Assembly: GCA_031772625.1 (NCBI GenBank)
Contig: CM062815.1
Coordinates: 915,088,979 to 915,152,978, forward strand
Direction of reading: 5' to 3'
DNA: 64,000 nt
Source of the DNA: Pinus tabuliformis
Taxonomy: Eukaryota; Streptophyta; Pinopsida; Pinales; Pinaceae
Made by a program: the position numbers and the translations under genes. Within the stretch, counting starts at the first letter, position 1, and the number at the start of each line of letters is the position of its first letter. Positions 1 to 12,010 of the stretch are shown here, one piece after another. The notes under the pieces are model-generated. The model saw only the letters and a program-made list of their open reading frames with translations. It was not told the origin of the DNA and did not search any database.

Positions 1-667
1 AACCAGTAAGGGACTACAACACAAAGACTATTGCAAAGTTTATTTTTTAGTATATATTGTCTAGATTTGGATGTCCAAAGATTTTAATGAGTGACCAAGG
101 TTGACACTTCCTGAATAATACTATTTAAGCATTGACTGAGGAGTTCCAAGTTTATCATCAGAAGAGTAACCCTCATCACCCTTAGGCCAATGGAACAGTA
201 GAAGCATTTAATATGATTTTGTAGAATGCACTTACTAAGGTATGGAGTGTGAATAAAGATGACTGGGACCTTAGAATTCCATCATTATTATGGGTTTATA
301 TGACCACATGTAAAAAGTTGACAAGACAGACACCCTTCAGGTTAGTTTATGGGAAACAATTTCCGATGCCCATGGAGTACATCATGCCTAACTTGAGGAT
401 TGCAACTTTTATAGATATGGCAGACCATGATATAATGGAGGAAAGAATGTTGTAATTTCTTTCTTTGGAGGAAGATCGATTTATAGCAAGATTCCATCAA
501 CAGGTACAAAAAGCAAGAGAAAAGGCCTCATATGACAAACATATTAGGTAGAAGAAGTTCCAGGTAGGAGACCTTGTCCTTTATGACAGTAAGTTTGTAA
601 AATTTCTAGGAAAATTCATGATGCATTGGTTGGGCCCATACATTATTAAGCATATTACTAATGGAGG
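1..667 (+). pseudogene. Ty3/gypsy integrase remnant (element H), upstream part
   Basis: Reading one plus frame through several stops gives an integrase core and C-terminal part. Visible motifs are MSDQG (second catalytic Asp), an ANGTVEAFN segment with the catalytic Glu, WDLRIPSLLWVY, TPFRLVYGK and the DNA-binding tail GDLVLYDSKF...WLGPYIIKHI. Longest open piece is 249-455. Stops at several points (for example after MSDQG, before ANGTVE and after MEERML) make it non-functional. The first catalytic Asp and everything upstream lie outside the window. The frame is cut at 667 by a solo LTR and resumes at 1138. Family is certain from the motifs; lineage within Ty3/gypsy is not assigned. Confidence 0.88.
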
Positions 668-1137
668 TGTTGGGTTGTGTTATATTCTTTCCATGACTAG
701 TCATCCTAGTTAACCGGGGGGTTACAGGGGGGCAGAGCCCCCCATTCGTTGCACCGATTGGTAGCGGGGGGGGGGGTCAGAAGGGGTTTGAGGGGGATGA
801 TTAGCCCTCCTCTACGAGGTCCAGGGTAGCACTCCGAGAAATTTTTTTGGACCCTATATTAGGTGGGCGGACCTACCTATGGTTTTGTGCATGGTTTTCA
901 CACATGGTTTTGGGCACGATGGTTTTCGGTCCATGGTATTTGATGCTTCGACATGTATATATATGTATTGTAACATTGAAAGGAACATAATGAAAAATCA
1001 ATCTGGTAGTCCCAATTTTGGGATCCAGGGGAAAATCTCTATGCATATTTGTTTTATGTGTTATGCTCTCGCTATTGTTTATTTTCTCTTTTTAGAATTC
1101 GTATGCAGTTAATTTTTGTACAGGGTTAAATCCTATA
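668..1137. mobile_element. 470-bp solo LTR inside the integrase remnant
   Basis: The insert begins TGTTGGGTTGTG and ends CCTATA. It is flanked by a perfect 5-bp duplication GGAGG (663-667 and 1138-1142). Removing it rejoins the integrase frame. No internal region is present, so it is a solo LTR left by LTR-LTR recombination. The last dinucleotide is TA instead of CA, probably a point mutation. Its order of features (CCATGGTATTT block, TATATATA, A-rich 3' part) resembles the LTR at 5654-6189, suggesting a related family. Confidence 0.75.
715..805 (+). other. G-rich segment with perfect GC hairpin
   Basis: Within the solo LTR, 727-743 forms a perfect 7-bp stem (GGGGGGC / GCCCCCC) with an AGA loop. 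It is followed by an 11-G run at 766-776 and further G4/G5 runs to about 800. This is extreme base composition for its AT-rich surroundings and could fold as a hairpin or a G-quadruplex. Function is unknown. Confidence 0.7.
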
Positions 1138-1250
1138 GGAGGTGTATTTCAATTAGAAAAGTTAAATGGAGAATTGGTTCAAGGAAGAGTAAATGGTAGC
1201 AGGTTGAATTTGTACAAGAAAAACCCTACCCCTACAACTTTTCTCTGAAG
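1138..1250 (+). pseudogene. Ty3/gypsy integrase C-terminal end (element H), downstream part
   Basis: Directly after the second GGAGG copy the frame reads VFQLEKLNGELVQGRVNGSR, then LNLYKK. This is the typical end of a gypsy integrase tail (QLEKLNGE...VNGSRLKLY). It continues the remnant that stops at 667 and ends near 1247 with a TGA stop. The join is the evidence that the intervening 470 bp is a clean insertion. Confidence 0.82.
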
Positions 1251-2500
1251 TAAGGAGAAAAGTCTTATTGCCACCTGTTGTTGAAAGTGGGAACTTGACT
1301 ATAAACTACAATGCAGAGAGAGCTTCAACGTAGGAAATTACCTCGCTACATTCTAGATTATGTCGAAGTTCATAGGAGTCTCAACATGAGAGGGGTTTCT
1401 TGCTAAAGTATGGGACCCATTCAAGTTCACCGTAAAAATATGACCGTTAAAAAGGAAATTTTTCGTTAAAACACGCGGAAATATTCATTTATGAGGACAT
1501 AATGACTAGATCTAGTGATAGATATGAAATTAATGAAAACAATATGAGCTAAAGATGGATTAGAAATTCAGATTTATTATAAAAAGCCGCATCTTGCCCA
1601 GATTTGTCGCTTTGCTGAATTGAGAATTCGAGTATTGCTATTGCGAAGAAGTTGCAAAAATTTTCGATGCCATATGAATCCTAAGGATTTTATTTGTATA
1701 TTTACTGAGAATGGCTAAGCCGAAATCATGGAAGAAGCATCTAATATGCTCGCAACATCATGTGATATTCTCATAGCAACATCAACACCTACAGCAACAT
1801 CATAATGCACACAACGGAGATCTCCACGAAAGAAAATGACCAAAGAGCAAAGAATGAGGAAGAAACATGAAAAAGGGACATGTCAAGCCTTAGAAAGAGC
1901 CCAAACAAGTAAGAGATAGTGAGGAAGAAGCAGAGCAAGTAAAAATGGAAATTGTTATCACCAAAAACTGAGCACCTAGCCATTTCTAACTAGGTGGATT
2001 GAAATACACCATGTGGAATTAATTTTACCATAGTAAAATCACTTTCACTATGGAAAATAATTTTGTAAACCACTTTTATCAAATTATTTTTTATTTAAAT
2101 AAAACAACCCCATCAAAACAATTAGATAAATCATTATTTATATAATTTTCTCTAAGAATTATTATTAAATAATTATTTAAATAATTATTTCTTGTCACAT
2201 TTGACTAAATCCCTTAGGAATATTTAAATAAATCACTATTTATTTAATTTTCCTTATTTATGTTATTAGAATAATTATTAAATCACTATTTAATAATTAT
2301 TTTGATTTCACACCTTTCTTATTTCTCGCGAAATAATTAATAAATAATTTTATTTGTTAATTATTTCTAAATAAAGGTATTTAACTATTTTAAGTATCTT
2401 TTCCCTGTCCAATAAATATCATAAAGTATTCCAAGCGGTTAGATCTGAATTTGGTTAATATTATTTTATTATTCTCTATTTTTGACATTAACTCCATACT
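1251..2500. other. Non-coding spacer of element H, AT-rich 3' half
   Basis: Between the integrase end and the extra ORF no conserved protein can be read. A short stretch near 1370-1480 reads MSKFIGVST then stop then EGFLAKVWDPFKF, possibly a decayed coding piece but not recognised. From about 2040 to 2480 the sequence is made of AAATAATTATTTA-type words that pair with one another. Nothing else is supported. Confidence 0.5.
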
Positions 2501-2920
2501 TTGTTATAAATAGGATGTTTTTTCATTCATTCTTCACCATGATCATTATCATCGTCAATATTATCGTCATTGTATTGAGCTCCCATTTGAGTTCTTCTCT
2601 TTGTTTAGGTTTTTCACGCGATTAAGAGAGGGAATTCTATTTTTGAAGCATCAATGATATCAAACAACCCATCCCATGGAGGGGGACTTACATACCAATC
2701 TGTAGATCTCCTTCACCAGGTATTATCAATAAATATTTATTCATTTAAAATTGTCTCTCCAATTGAGTTATTATTCTGGATACATTATTTTGTTGCTAAT
2801 TGTTTTAGATCTTGTTTTCTTTTACTGCAGATTTTCCATTTGTATTGCAGATCTAGAATGACGAAAACCATTAAATTTTTGTTAGGGTCACTTGTCACCT
2901 AGTGACTTAAGTGATGCTTT
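2500..2920 (+). promoter_or_regulatory. Possible internal promoter, short exon and intron ahead of the extra ORF
   Basis: A TATA-like TTATAAATAGG lies at about 2503-2513. An ATG at 2654 opens 22 codons to a donor-like CACCAG|GTATTATC (exon end 2719). Pyrimidine-rich acceptors ending TTTACTGCAG (2830) and TTGTATTGCAG (2850) follow, giving a 111- or 131-bp candidate intron. Downstream reading is broken by stops before the long ORF begins near 2921. Gene-like, but splicing is inferred from consensus only. Confidence 0.35.
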
Positions 2921-5640
2921 TTGGTACACCTTCCAGGAATTTTCACACTAACAGAAACGGATGGTGCAACATTTCTGCCACCTCTCCCACCATATATTCC
3001 ACCAAGAAAGCTAGATGTAAAACCAGTGAAAGAGTTGAATGATGCGAAGTATGGCACCTTCACACCTTTATTGCTGGAGTCAGTGCGATTTATTGGAGAA
3101 ACCGTTAGGAAGATTCCACAGCTAAAGTTCGCGGACTATGATTTCAATGACAGAAATAAATATCCATAGTTTGCACAAGACATGTATTTAAAAAAAGTGC
3201 ACTACCCTAAGAGTGGTGTGAATAGGTTAGAATCGTAGCAGTGGGTGGATGGATTGGCACAATCGAGCTTGATGAATATGTTAAATATGTTGCACTTCGA
3301 AAGAAGTACAAGAAGCATGACTTGTTTGAGATAACTACTTGTATTGGTGCACGACGAATTCTTGTGGATGGTGAAGAGGATCCCTATTGACCTAGTGCTA
3401 ATATGGAGAATCACAAGATTGCCTTATCAAGGGTGAAATCTCACAAAGGAGTTTATTTTGAAATATTAGGATAGAGCCATAGCAGAAAACATGAAGAAGA
3501 AGTTTGGACTAACAAAAGGGAAGCATGGTTATGATATCAACTCGGTCAATGACTAGGGAGTTCACTTCGTAGCACGTATATTGGCTAGAAAAATCATGAG
3601 GAAGTGTCAGGCTAATGAAGTCCCTGCACTGGTGGTTTCATTAGATGTTCAGTGCGGTAATGGGGTTCAATACAACTAAGCCACATATCTATGTCAAGTG
3701 TTTCTGGATGACTACTGCGATGCTCAGGAGAAAGGTACCTTGTTTCATTACAAATGGCAACTTAATTTTGATAATTGTGATGCTTGCATGGAGAGATTCA
3801 GAAGATTCGCAGTTCCCTCCAATAGCCACGGATGTTTTTGAAGCCACGCGATATGCCTCGCTATGGTATACCACTAAACGAGTGTGAGCAAAGGATAACA
3901 TAATGTATTCTTTATCATACCATACGGACTTACACATTTTTGTGAAACAAGACCCTCGCCTTTCACCAATCCTATACAAGAAATATAGAAATGTCGCAAA
4001 GTTTATGACTTCCACAAAATTTACATACAGGCTCATAGGGACAGAAGGAAGAAATGGAATCCCCTACCATATTTAGTGATAGAAGACAATCTTCTAACAC
4101 AGGTACAACAGTGGCCCGCATAGTGGGTCACTGCGTTGGAGACACAAACAGAGGATACTGAGTCAGAGGAGGACATAACGCATCATGAGGAAGCGAGTGG
4201 GAAGGATAAATATGAACAAGAATAAAAAGAGGATAAACAAGAAGAGGGTCACTAGGATACTCCTGAAGGTGATGAGCAGAACAGAAAGTCTAAAAAGACA
4301 AAGACGAACCCAACTTTCGTAGAAAAGAGGAAGGAACACGTGGAAGATGACATAATAATAAAAAAGAAGCAGAAGGTAGACAAGACAAATAATATAATGC
4401 CATTAGTCCTCACTGATGAGGACTTGGACTAGATTGGGCACAAAATTCAAGAAGCAATGATAGAATCATGGAACAAGTTAAAGGATCAATATGCCACACT
4501 TCTAACAGGTGTCTAGGAGTACATTCCAGAACTAAAGATATTGGCACAGACAGTTAGACAACTAGTGAAGACAAAGGAGAAACTTGGAGAGGAAAGACCA
4601 GTAGAGCCTATAATTGCAGTGCAGATAGCATCGAAACCTATCAGAGCCATGTAGTTTGACTCTACCAAGGTACAATAACAGGCCAAAGAGTGGAGGTACA
4701 TGAACATGAACATCACAGCAGTGCCACTTCAAAGATTACAGAAGCTGCATCTAGAGATCATAGATGAGCTAAAGTTGCACAAACAAAACAATTCACAGTT
4801 AAAAATTCAGGTAGAGAGAGATCGATATTTCCTGAAGAAAAATCTCAACCATATGATCCAAGAAAGGGATCAAGTAGTACAAAAATAGGAGAAGTTGAAG
4901 GAGGTGATCGAAGTAACATGCTGTGAAGTTTTGGGCATTGATGCCCGAGAAGAGGAACCAGTGGAGGATAAGGTTTTAAAGCTCAACCTTGCAGTAAAAG
5001 GATACAAGTATAAGATTGCAGACGTGTAACTTACATACGCGAGGAAGATCAAAAAGTTGCAGATGAAGCTACAACTAACCACACCAACGGAAGTGCAAGA
5101 TAAAAGGGAGGCCAACCTAAAGGTTGCAATGGATGAAATCTTTGTAGTAGTGCCAGACAATGGAAAGCTATTGGATGAGAACTTATAGATTTGGACTTCA
5201 TTGTAGGAAGATCCAAATGTGTAGACATTACACATGGATGTTCAACAGAAGCAGCAACAACTAGAGGATATTTGGGCAATTGTGAGAACCTTACCAATCT
5301 CATGGAAGCTCATAAAGGTCAATGAGGGAAATTCCCTCCAGAATGAGATAGAGGAGTTGAGGAAGGAAGAATAGGCTTTGACAGAGAGAAATCAACCATG
5401 GCATGATGAGGCTCTCCAACTGTCCCAAGCAATGAATGAGAATATTCAAGAGATTTGATAGAGAGAGACAACAATGATGTCAAAGGCTACAGAATCTGTG
5501 GCAGAAATACTATTGGAGGAAGTGTGCATTGAACGGAACCAAGTCACAAAGATTCTGTAGGAGTTAAATAGCACCTACAATAGCATTGCAGTAAATATTA
5601 GAGGAAACTCAGCTGAGTGACTCGAGACGAGTCGCATGTG
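2921..5640 (+). pseudogene. Long extra ORF between integrase and 3' LTR of element H, decayed
   Basis: A plus-strand reading of about 900 codons, with a few frame changes and about 22 stops, can be followed from GIFTLTETDGATF to just before the polypurine tract. The N-terminal half looks globular: LPPLPPYIPPRKLD near 2970, WIGTIELDEYVKYVALRK near 3250, ARKIMRKCQANEVPALVVSL near 3600, a hydrophobic stretch ILIIVMLAW near 3765, then DSEDSQFPPIATDVFEATRY. The C-terminal half (about 4090-5640) is rich in Glu, Lys and Gln with heptad-like spacing, so probably coiled coil. About 16 of the stops are TAG. Its place after integrase and before the 3' LTR is where some plant gypsy elements carry an env-like or accessory ORF. 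I do not recognise the family and assign no function. Confidence 0.55.
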
Positions 5641-5653
5641 AGTGTTGGGGGCC
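5638..5653 (+). other. Polypurine tract of element H
   Basis: GTGAGTGTTGGGGGCC sits immediately before the LTR start TGTTGGGTGCAACCC. It would prime plus-strand DNA synthesis. Only moderately purine-rich, but the position is right. Confidence 0.5.
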
Positions 5654-6189
5654 TGTTGGGTGCAACCCAACTTGACCTAGATTTTGGCAAACACTCCACA
5701 ATTTATAAGGTGGAGCGTGTAGTGGAGTGTGCCACGGAGCGTAAAGTGGACCACGCAATGGAGCATTCTGAATATATCATGCAGTGTCATAAGGGCTTCA
5801 GGGTGGGTCGAAGCCCCTCCTTTTTGTAAAAGAGCACCATTTTTGTAAGGGAACAAGGGTTTTTCGGACATAGTTGCTTGTTTTAAGGAGTCAATTATAT
5901 TTGGACCATGGTATTTTGATGATATAAACCTTCGATGTAATAGTATATATAGGGTAAAATAAAAATAAGAGAATCATCAATAAATATTTTGATCCAAATC
6001 AATGTTATGGGTAAATTATTGTGATCTATAATTTGGTAGAGAAGGCGAGGCTCTATAGCTGAGTGTGTAGAGTCCCGAGTCTACAACTGAGTGCACAAAT
6101 AACCTATAGCTTAGTGTGCATGTCAAGAACTATTTTTTCTTCAAATATTTATTATATTAAGCAACAGTTCTTGTGGGCATAACCCTACA
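5654..6189 (+). mobile_element. 3' LTR of element H (536 bp)
   Basis: Starts TGTTGGGTGCAACCC and ends ATAACCCTACA, an imperfect inverted repeat of the start. It contains TATATATAGGG at about 5944 and AATAAATATT near 5971 (possible polyadenylation signal). The matching 5' LTR lies left of the window. The right boundary rests on the terminal match only, because the target duplication partner is missing. Confidence 0.55.
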
Positions 6190-7348
6190 CTGGGGTGAAC
6201 TATGGTAAATTGGAGTTTTAATGTGTATATTTAGTTATTATTTGTGGTAAAGTAGCAGTTATTATAGTTGCATTTTACTTCATTACAGTGATGGTTTATG
6301 GTTTTATATGGCATGTTTAAGTGATTAATATAATTCAACAAAATGATTTATAATTGCTAAGAATAAGATAACATAATAATACCACATCTCCCAGTCCCTC
6401 AAGGTTGCAAAAACCTATTTCTACATCCTCCCATAGTCACTTCGGTTGAGACTGTGATATGCTTGCAAGTTGTTTCTGAAAGGGCCATTGATTGAGGGTT
6501 TTATTGCTACGAAATATAGATCGAACCTGGGTCAGCCCAAATCAAGCCAACAAAACTCAACTCTTATCTTAAAGTAAGAAAAAAATGCAAATGCTCCTAA
6601 AACAAGTTGTTGTCTCTCCTCAAGTCTCTCCACAAATTCGTAATAATATGTTGGATGTTCGTTGGATCTTTTATAGTTAAAAATCTTCTTTCTCTGCTTG
6701 GGTGTTTCTTTCAACAAATTCTTCATAATCTATTGGATTTCTATTTCATCTTTTCTAGTTCAAATTCTTCTCATTTTGCTTGGGTGTTTTTGAATATGAT
6801 CATCCCTAGTGGTCGCAAGTCTCTTCTTGGCATACACAAAAAATGTAAGCTTCTAGTAGAAGTATCCTAACATTTCCCTATGTTGATGCATATATTATTA
6901 TTAGTATTATTATTTAATGACTATTATAATTGGAAAATGGGTTAGGCTTATACTCACATGACACGATATTGATTCCAATCATTATCATTATAGCCTTTAG
7001 GTATAACCACCCCACCCCATAGCATGACACACAAGTTTGATAGTTATGGGATATGAGAAAATGACCTTTTATTTTGCATAGAACTTCATATCACTTTCCA
7101 AGTGAGCTAGCCTCAGGGGGCACTAATGCATACATTCTAAATATTATTCTAAAATAGAATTTAAAACATTGCATAGAAGTATTTTCTCCTTCAAAGAAAA
7201 TGTAATTTTATTATAAAAATAAAATAAAATAAAATTTTGTATATATATGATTGGCATGTATTTAGAGATAAAATATCACTTGGATCCATCACAATAGTGG
7301 CTTAAAGAAACCATAGTTGAGCAAAAAAATGAAAACTAGCTAGAATGT
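6190..7348. other. Unassigned non-coding stretch with one 82-bp duplication
   Basis: No protein motif is readable in any frame. Two diverged copies of an 82-bp unit lie at 6630-6711 and 6712-6793, both containing ACAAATTC and GCTTGGGTGTTT. The rest is AT-rich with ATT microsatellite-like runs near 6890-6920. Confidence 0.5.
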
Positions 7349-9740
7349 TGTAATGCCCTCCTCCCACATTTACCCAAGTTAACGGTTTTGTTGGGGTAAA
7401 CATGTGACGAGATGCTACCATGCTTTGATTCAACTCCCTATATAAAGTTATAGAAGTGGAAACGATAAAACACAACCAATATGAGCTTCTACACATGTTA
7501 TAGAACCTTTAGGAGCTAACCAACCCTTCTAGGTGACGAACCCCTAAGGTAACTTGACATTTTACTGACCTAGAGCCTCATTCACTCCCATGACATGGGA
7601 ATGCATGCGAATGGGACCCTCTAATCACTCCCACAACAAGGGCATGCCAACGACTAAGGACGTTTTTAGAGAGTTTTGAGCCAACAACCCCAGATTCTAT
7701 AACATTTTCTCATGCCAGGACTCAAGCCACTTCCTAGAACTCCATGAAACCTTCAAGAATGATAAATAACATAGGAAAAAAAAGGTACTGATGCAAATAA
7801 TTGATCTTACCCCTACTATTCATGAAAGGAATTTCGTCAAACATGTCACAAATATGCAATCTACAGGTCATATCAACAAATCTTAGCATAGAGGTCTCAT
7901 ACTTATCTGTGAATCACTAAGAAGCATTTTTCCATATCACATTAGTTTCATTATTATCTATTAGGTAATATATTCATTGTTCATTCATTTACAAATAAAA
8001 ACATGATGAGATCCATACACCATCACTGCCATAAAACATACTCATAACCAAGATATAAACAAAATAAATAATAAGGATATAACAACCATAAAATCCACAT
8101 ATAAACCAGTACATTTACACATGAAATACCATGTACCACCTAAATGTAGATTCCATGTACCAGCTGACCATAGATTCGCTGAACCAAATCTTTCTTTCAA
8201 CTAATCACCCCCATGCCATATTCCAAACATGAATGTGGGATTCATAACTAGAAATCAACCAGGGCTTTCCGAGGCTAAACTACCTCACCCTTATCAATAT
8301 AACCAACCTTTACTGTAATCCTCACTAGATCACTAGGCGCTAAACAAGCATGGAATTTTTATATCTCCTAGTCTCTAGGATTTACCGTACATCCTTCCAT
8401 ACAATTGTCAAGGATCTGTATGCCTAATCAATGCCCTACCCTCAAGGATGTACCATATATCCTACCATTCATCGGCCAAGGATTCCTAGGGTTGATTGAG
8501 GGCACCCACCTCTATACTTTACCTTATAATGCATAATTCATCGATTAAGGATTCTTAAACCCACTATGGTAACAGAAAATTCAGCTTTACCGCAACCCAC
8601 AGTCTGGTTCAGGGGTTACTAGGCCAAGTCTTTACTGTAATCCATAGTCCGATTTAGGTATCATTAGGCCATATGTGACTACATGTCTCATAGTCTCTAG
8701 AATTTACCGTGCATCCCAACATACAACTGTTGAGGATCCATAGGCCTTATGAAGACTCTACCCTCCAGGATTTTCTATATATCTTGCCATTCACCAGCCA
8801 AGGTTTCCTAGGCCTAATATAGGGCACCCATCTATAAGATTTTCCATATATCTCAACATTCACCAGTGGAGGATTCCTAGGCCCACCGAGGTAACACAAA
8901 ATCCAGCTTAACCACAACCCACATTCCGGTTCAGGGGTTACTATGCCAAGGCTTTACCACAATCTAGAATCTGATTAACGGATCACTAGGTCATGTGTTC
9001 TTTATTTCAAAGACCACCTCACTTAGTTTCGAATCCATCCGAAAATCCAGCTCAACCAAAAACATGAGAACCCCATCACACCATGGTTGTCTGGAAATGA
9101 CAAGGTAAGGCTATAGAACATTTTCACTCCTAGAAAAACCCATGAAAATGACAACAAGAGAACCAAAAACACACATGCATAACTGTGCATGCCAAAAATA
9201 GCAAGGAAATCATACATATAACTCTATACTTGCAAATAATTTCGGTGTAGCTGCTTGATCCTACTCTTCCTTGCTTGATCTTTGCTTCCTCTTACCTTCT
9301 TTACTTTTTCTTGATGTAATGGTGAAGTGCTCCAAGAATGCTCTAAGTGTCCAAGATTGTGTGAGAGAGAGAAGATAGAGAGGGAGCCCCAAAATGGAAC
9401 TAACAAAAGGTACCAAATGACCCTCGGAAGCCTTTTTATTATGAGGCCTCTATTTTATTCAATTTTTCATTATTTTCCTTCATTCTCCTCCTCACATGCA
9501 ACCTATGGCATTTCACCTTCCTTTTCTCCTAATTTCCATTATATTCATAAATAAAACTCCAATTAATGCCTCATTACTTTCCAAAACCTTTCCCATTTCC
9601 TTTCCCAATTTCCTTAGCCATAATAAACCAAATGAACACCCACACTAGGATGTTTTGCTAAACATTCAACTTGGAATACACGTCCCATGATCTTGGTCTT
9701 ATATACATTTTTTACATAAATTTTTACTAGGGCTATTACA
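7349..9740 (-). mobile_element. Probable 2.39-kb LTR (element I)
   Basis: Ends form an inverted repeat: TGTAATGCCCT at 7349 and AGGGCTATTACA ending at 9740. TGTAATAGCCC read from 9740 on the minus strand resembles the TGTAACACCC starts of chromovirus-type plant LTRs. On the minus strand the purine-rich AAGGTGGAGGGTTC (9741-9754) lies just before this start, so 9740 should be the beginning of a minus-strand 3' LTR. No second copy is visible and the 5-mers on either side do not match (AATGT and GAACC). No pol sequence is readable to its right. Confidence 0.45.
8365..9005. repeat. 321-bp tandem duplication with shorter internal repeats
   Basis: Two diverged copies: 8365-8685 (begins TCTCCTAGTCTCTAGGATTT) and 8686-9005 (begins TCTCATAGTCTCTAGAATTT). 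Each copy repeats a shorter block of about 80 bp built around GGATTTNCCATATATC...TTCACCAGCCAAGGATTCC. Each ends with a CAACCCACANTCYGGTTCAG block. Confidence 0.75.
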
Positions 9741-9756
9741 GAACCCTCCACCTTAG

Positions 9757-11094
9757 AGGAACATCATCCTTGGTGTTCAATGACACTTATAACTAGCAAG
9801 ATCGTTGAAAACTGAACATACTGCCCATGTAGATTTATACCATAACTCATTGTAGTATTTACAATGACAACTATTGAAAACATGACAATTGTATCGTATA
9901 ATGGAGCTTGATAACACAATTCATTATTGTATTTACAACAACATATACTTATATACATTTTCTTCAACTAGCAACAAACCATATTGTTCATGGAGCTTTA
10001 TAAATCCATCTCGATAAAGTATTTACAATAATATACACATATATACATTTTCTCAGTGAACAAATAAAAGGATATGATACCCACATCAACGAAAAGGGAA
10101 TCTAGAGGCTCACACCTCCACCCTCAAAAGTAGTACCAGGATTCACCTCCTTCCTAGGAAGTCTAGAGTCCACTAACAAAGTCAAAGTTTCATCCAATGT
10201 CCAACACTACAATCCTGCACAACTTGTCCTCTCATTAAACAGTTACCTGCTCATTTTTCCACGGCACACTCCTAATGTGCATATGATTCCATCTCATAAT
10301 GCTAATGACTAAAACAATTCCATCCTTAGCCTTCCCTTCTCTGCTAAATAGTTCCTTAGGTAATTCGGTCACTCCCTTTTGTGCAGTCACCCACCTTCCA
10401 AGTTCCCCAAAATCCCCTATCCTGGGATATCCATCCCTTGAAAAGGTTTCCACACATCGGAATTTCAAACAACCAAGGCATATCCCTACCTCAAAACAAT
10501 CCTACTCGTCATAGCATGCTCATGGAAATCAATGGACACTATTGGGCACTAGGGTCCCATAATGGTCCTCCTCCTGAAGCGCTTTACCAACATATTGCTT
10601 CCTGTTCCAATTCATTTTGATGTTTCTGCTAATTCTTGCAGTAGTCAGTTTCAACCACCCCAAACTAGGCATTTCCATGGTTTCATATACCAAGCATATA
10701 ATTTCCATTAGATTCAAAACAAATTCAAATAAATTCAAATCATACCTCATTGGTGGCCCATAAAAAAGGTACACTTGCAATTCTATTTACTTCCTGTCAC
10801 AACAAGTCAAACTAGTTGTTTGATCAAATCATCATGTATAAACACATCGCATATAGTTAACTCAAAACACAACCATCATAGATAAAAATCATGAATCTCA
10901 TGCAACATCATAAACTAGAATCATATATTAGATGTAACCATCATAAATCAGAATCGTAGATCACATGCATAATAAAACTAAAATAAAATACTGATACTTG
11001 TCCTTTAATCTGTCCTTTGTTTCTACATTTTTCCTTTCTGTACACACACTAGATTAGTTGTGACACCCAGAAAGCACCCAATGCCTTTGCTTCT
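9757..11094. other. Unassigned non-coding stretch
   Basis: If element I is real this is its decayed interior on the minus strand. I cannot read gag or pol motifs in any frame. AT-rich, with CATATA-type simple runs. Confidence 0.4.
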
Positions 11095-12010
11095 CTTCAA
11101 TCATGTACACGTACAAACAATGTACATCACAACACGGACATCCACACACGACATACAACATCACACAATACATACACCCACACCCGATATACATCACGAC
11201 ACATACAACTACACCCGGTGTACTACACAACACATAGACCTACCCCCAATGTACATCACAATGCAATACATATATGTACACATAGTACAACACAACAAAT
11301 ACACATGTCGTGACACCACTACTAGACAATGCACATACATAGCAGCGCATGTACAGAATACAACATGCATGACATGCACACAATACTACATGTACACAAG
11401 TACCATATGTACAACGTGTACATAGTGCCATCTGTACGCAACACCACTTGCACAATGTGTGCACAACATCACATGTACATGGCACCACCTGCACAACGTG
11501 TACACAACAACACCACATGCACACCACACCACCTGTACAATGGGTACACAATACCACATGTACACAACACCACATGCATGACATGTACACGACACCACAT
11601 GTACATAGTACCACATACAAGATATGTACATAGCACCACTGACACACAACACCACATGTACATCGTGCACATGACACCACATGTACAATCATGCACACAA
11701 GACCATATGTACATAACACCACATGTACAACATTCTCACAATACCATATGTACATAGCACTGCATATACAACATGTACATAGCACCATATGTACACATCA
11801 TCACATATCCAACATGCACAAAACACCATATGAACACAGCATTGCATATCCATCATGCGCATAGTACAATTTGTACTCAACACCGCATATCCAACATGTA
11901 CATACCACCATCTATACCCAACACTGCATATTCAATATGCACTCAACACCATAATACAAACACTCAACACCAAAGGTACAATCATTGAATATACAATATG
12001 CACAACATAT
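11095..12010. repeat. Degenerate minisatellite of CACATGTACA-type words
   Basis: About 0.9 kb is built of variants of ACACCACATGTACAC and ACATGTACATAGCACCA, at irregular spacing of roughly 15-35 bp. CATGTAC and GTACATG words make it nearly self-complementary. Long open frames on both strands here (up to 182 codons, made of repeated Cys/Val/His/Tyr or Thr/His/Met) are by-products of the repeat and not genes. Confidence 0.85.

Noticed and set aside
5617..5829. 70-codon open frame across the H polypurine tract and LTR start
   Set aside because: It crosses the ORF/LTR boundary and its antisense is open too; no domain.
8365..9005. CRISPR-like regular repeats
   Set aside because: Only two long diverged copies with subrepeats, no unique spacers, and a eukaryotic setting.
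9023..9217. Hydrophobic 64-codon minus-strand frame
   Set aside because: Short, within the LTR-like block, no homologous words; hydrophobicity comes from T-rich antisense sequence.
11240..11788. 182-codon Cys/Val-rich open frame and its antisense partners
   Set aside because: They lie in the CACATGTACA minisatellite; repeated units without stops keep all frames open. No start context or domain.
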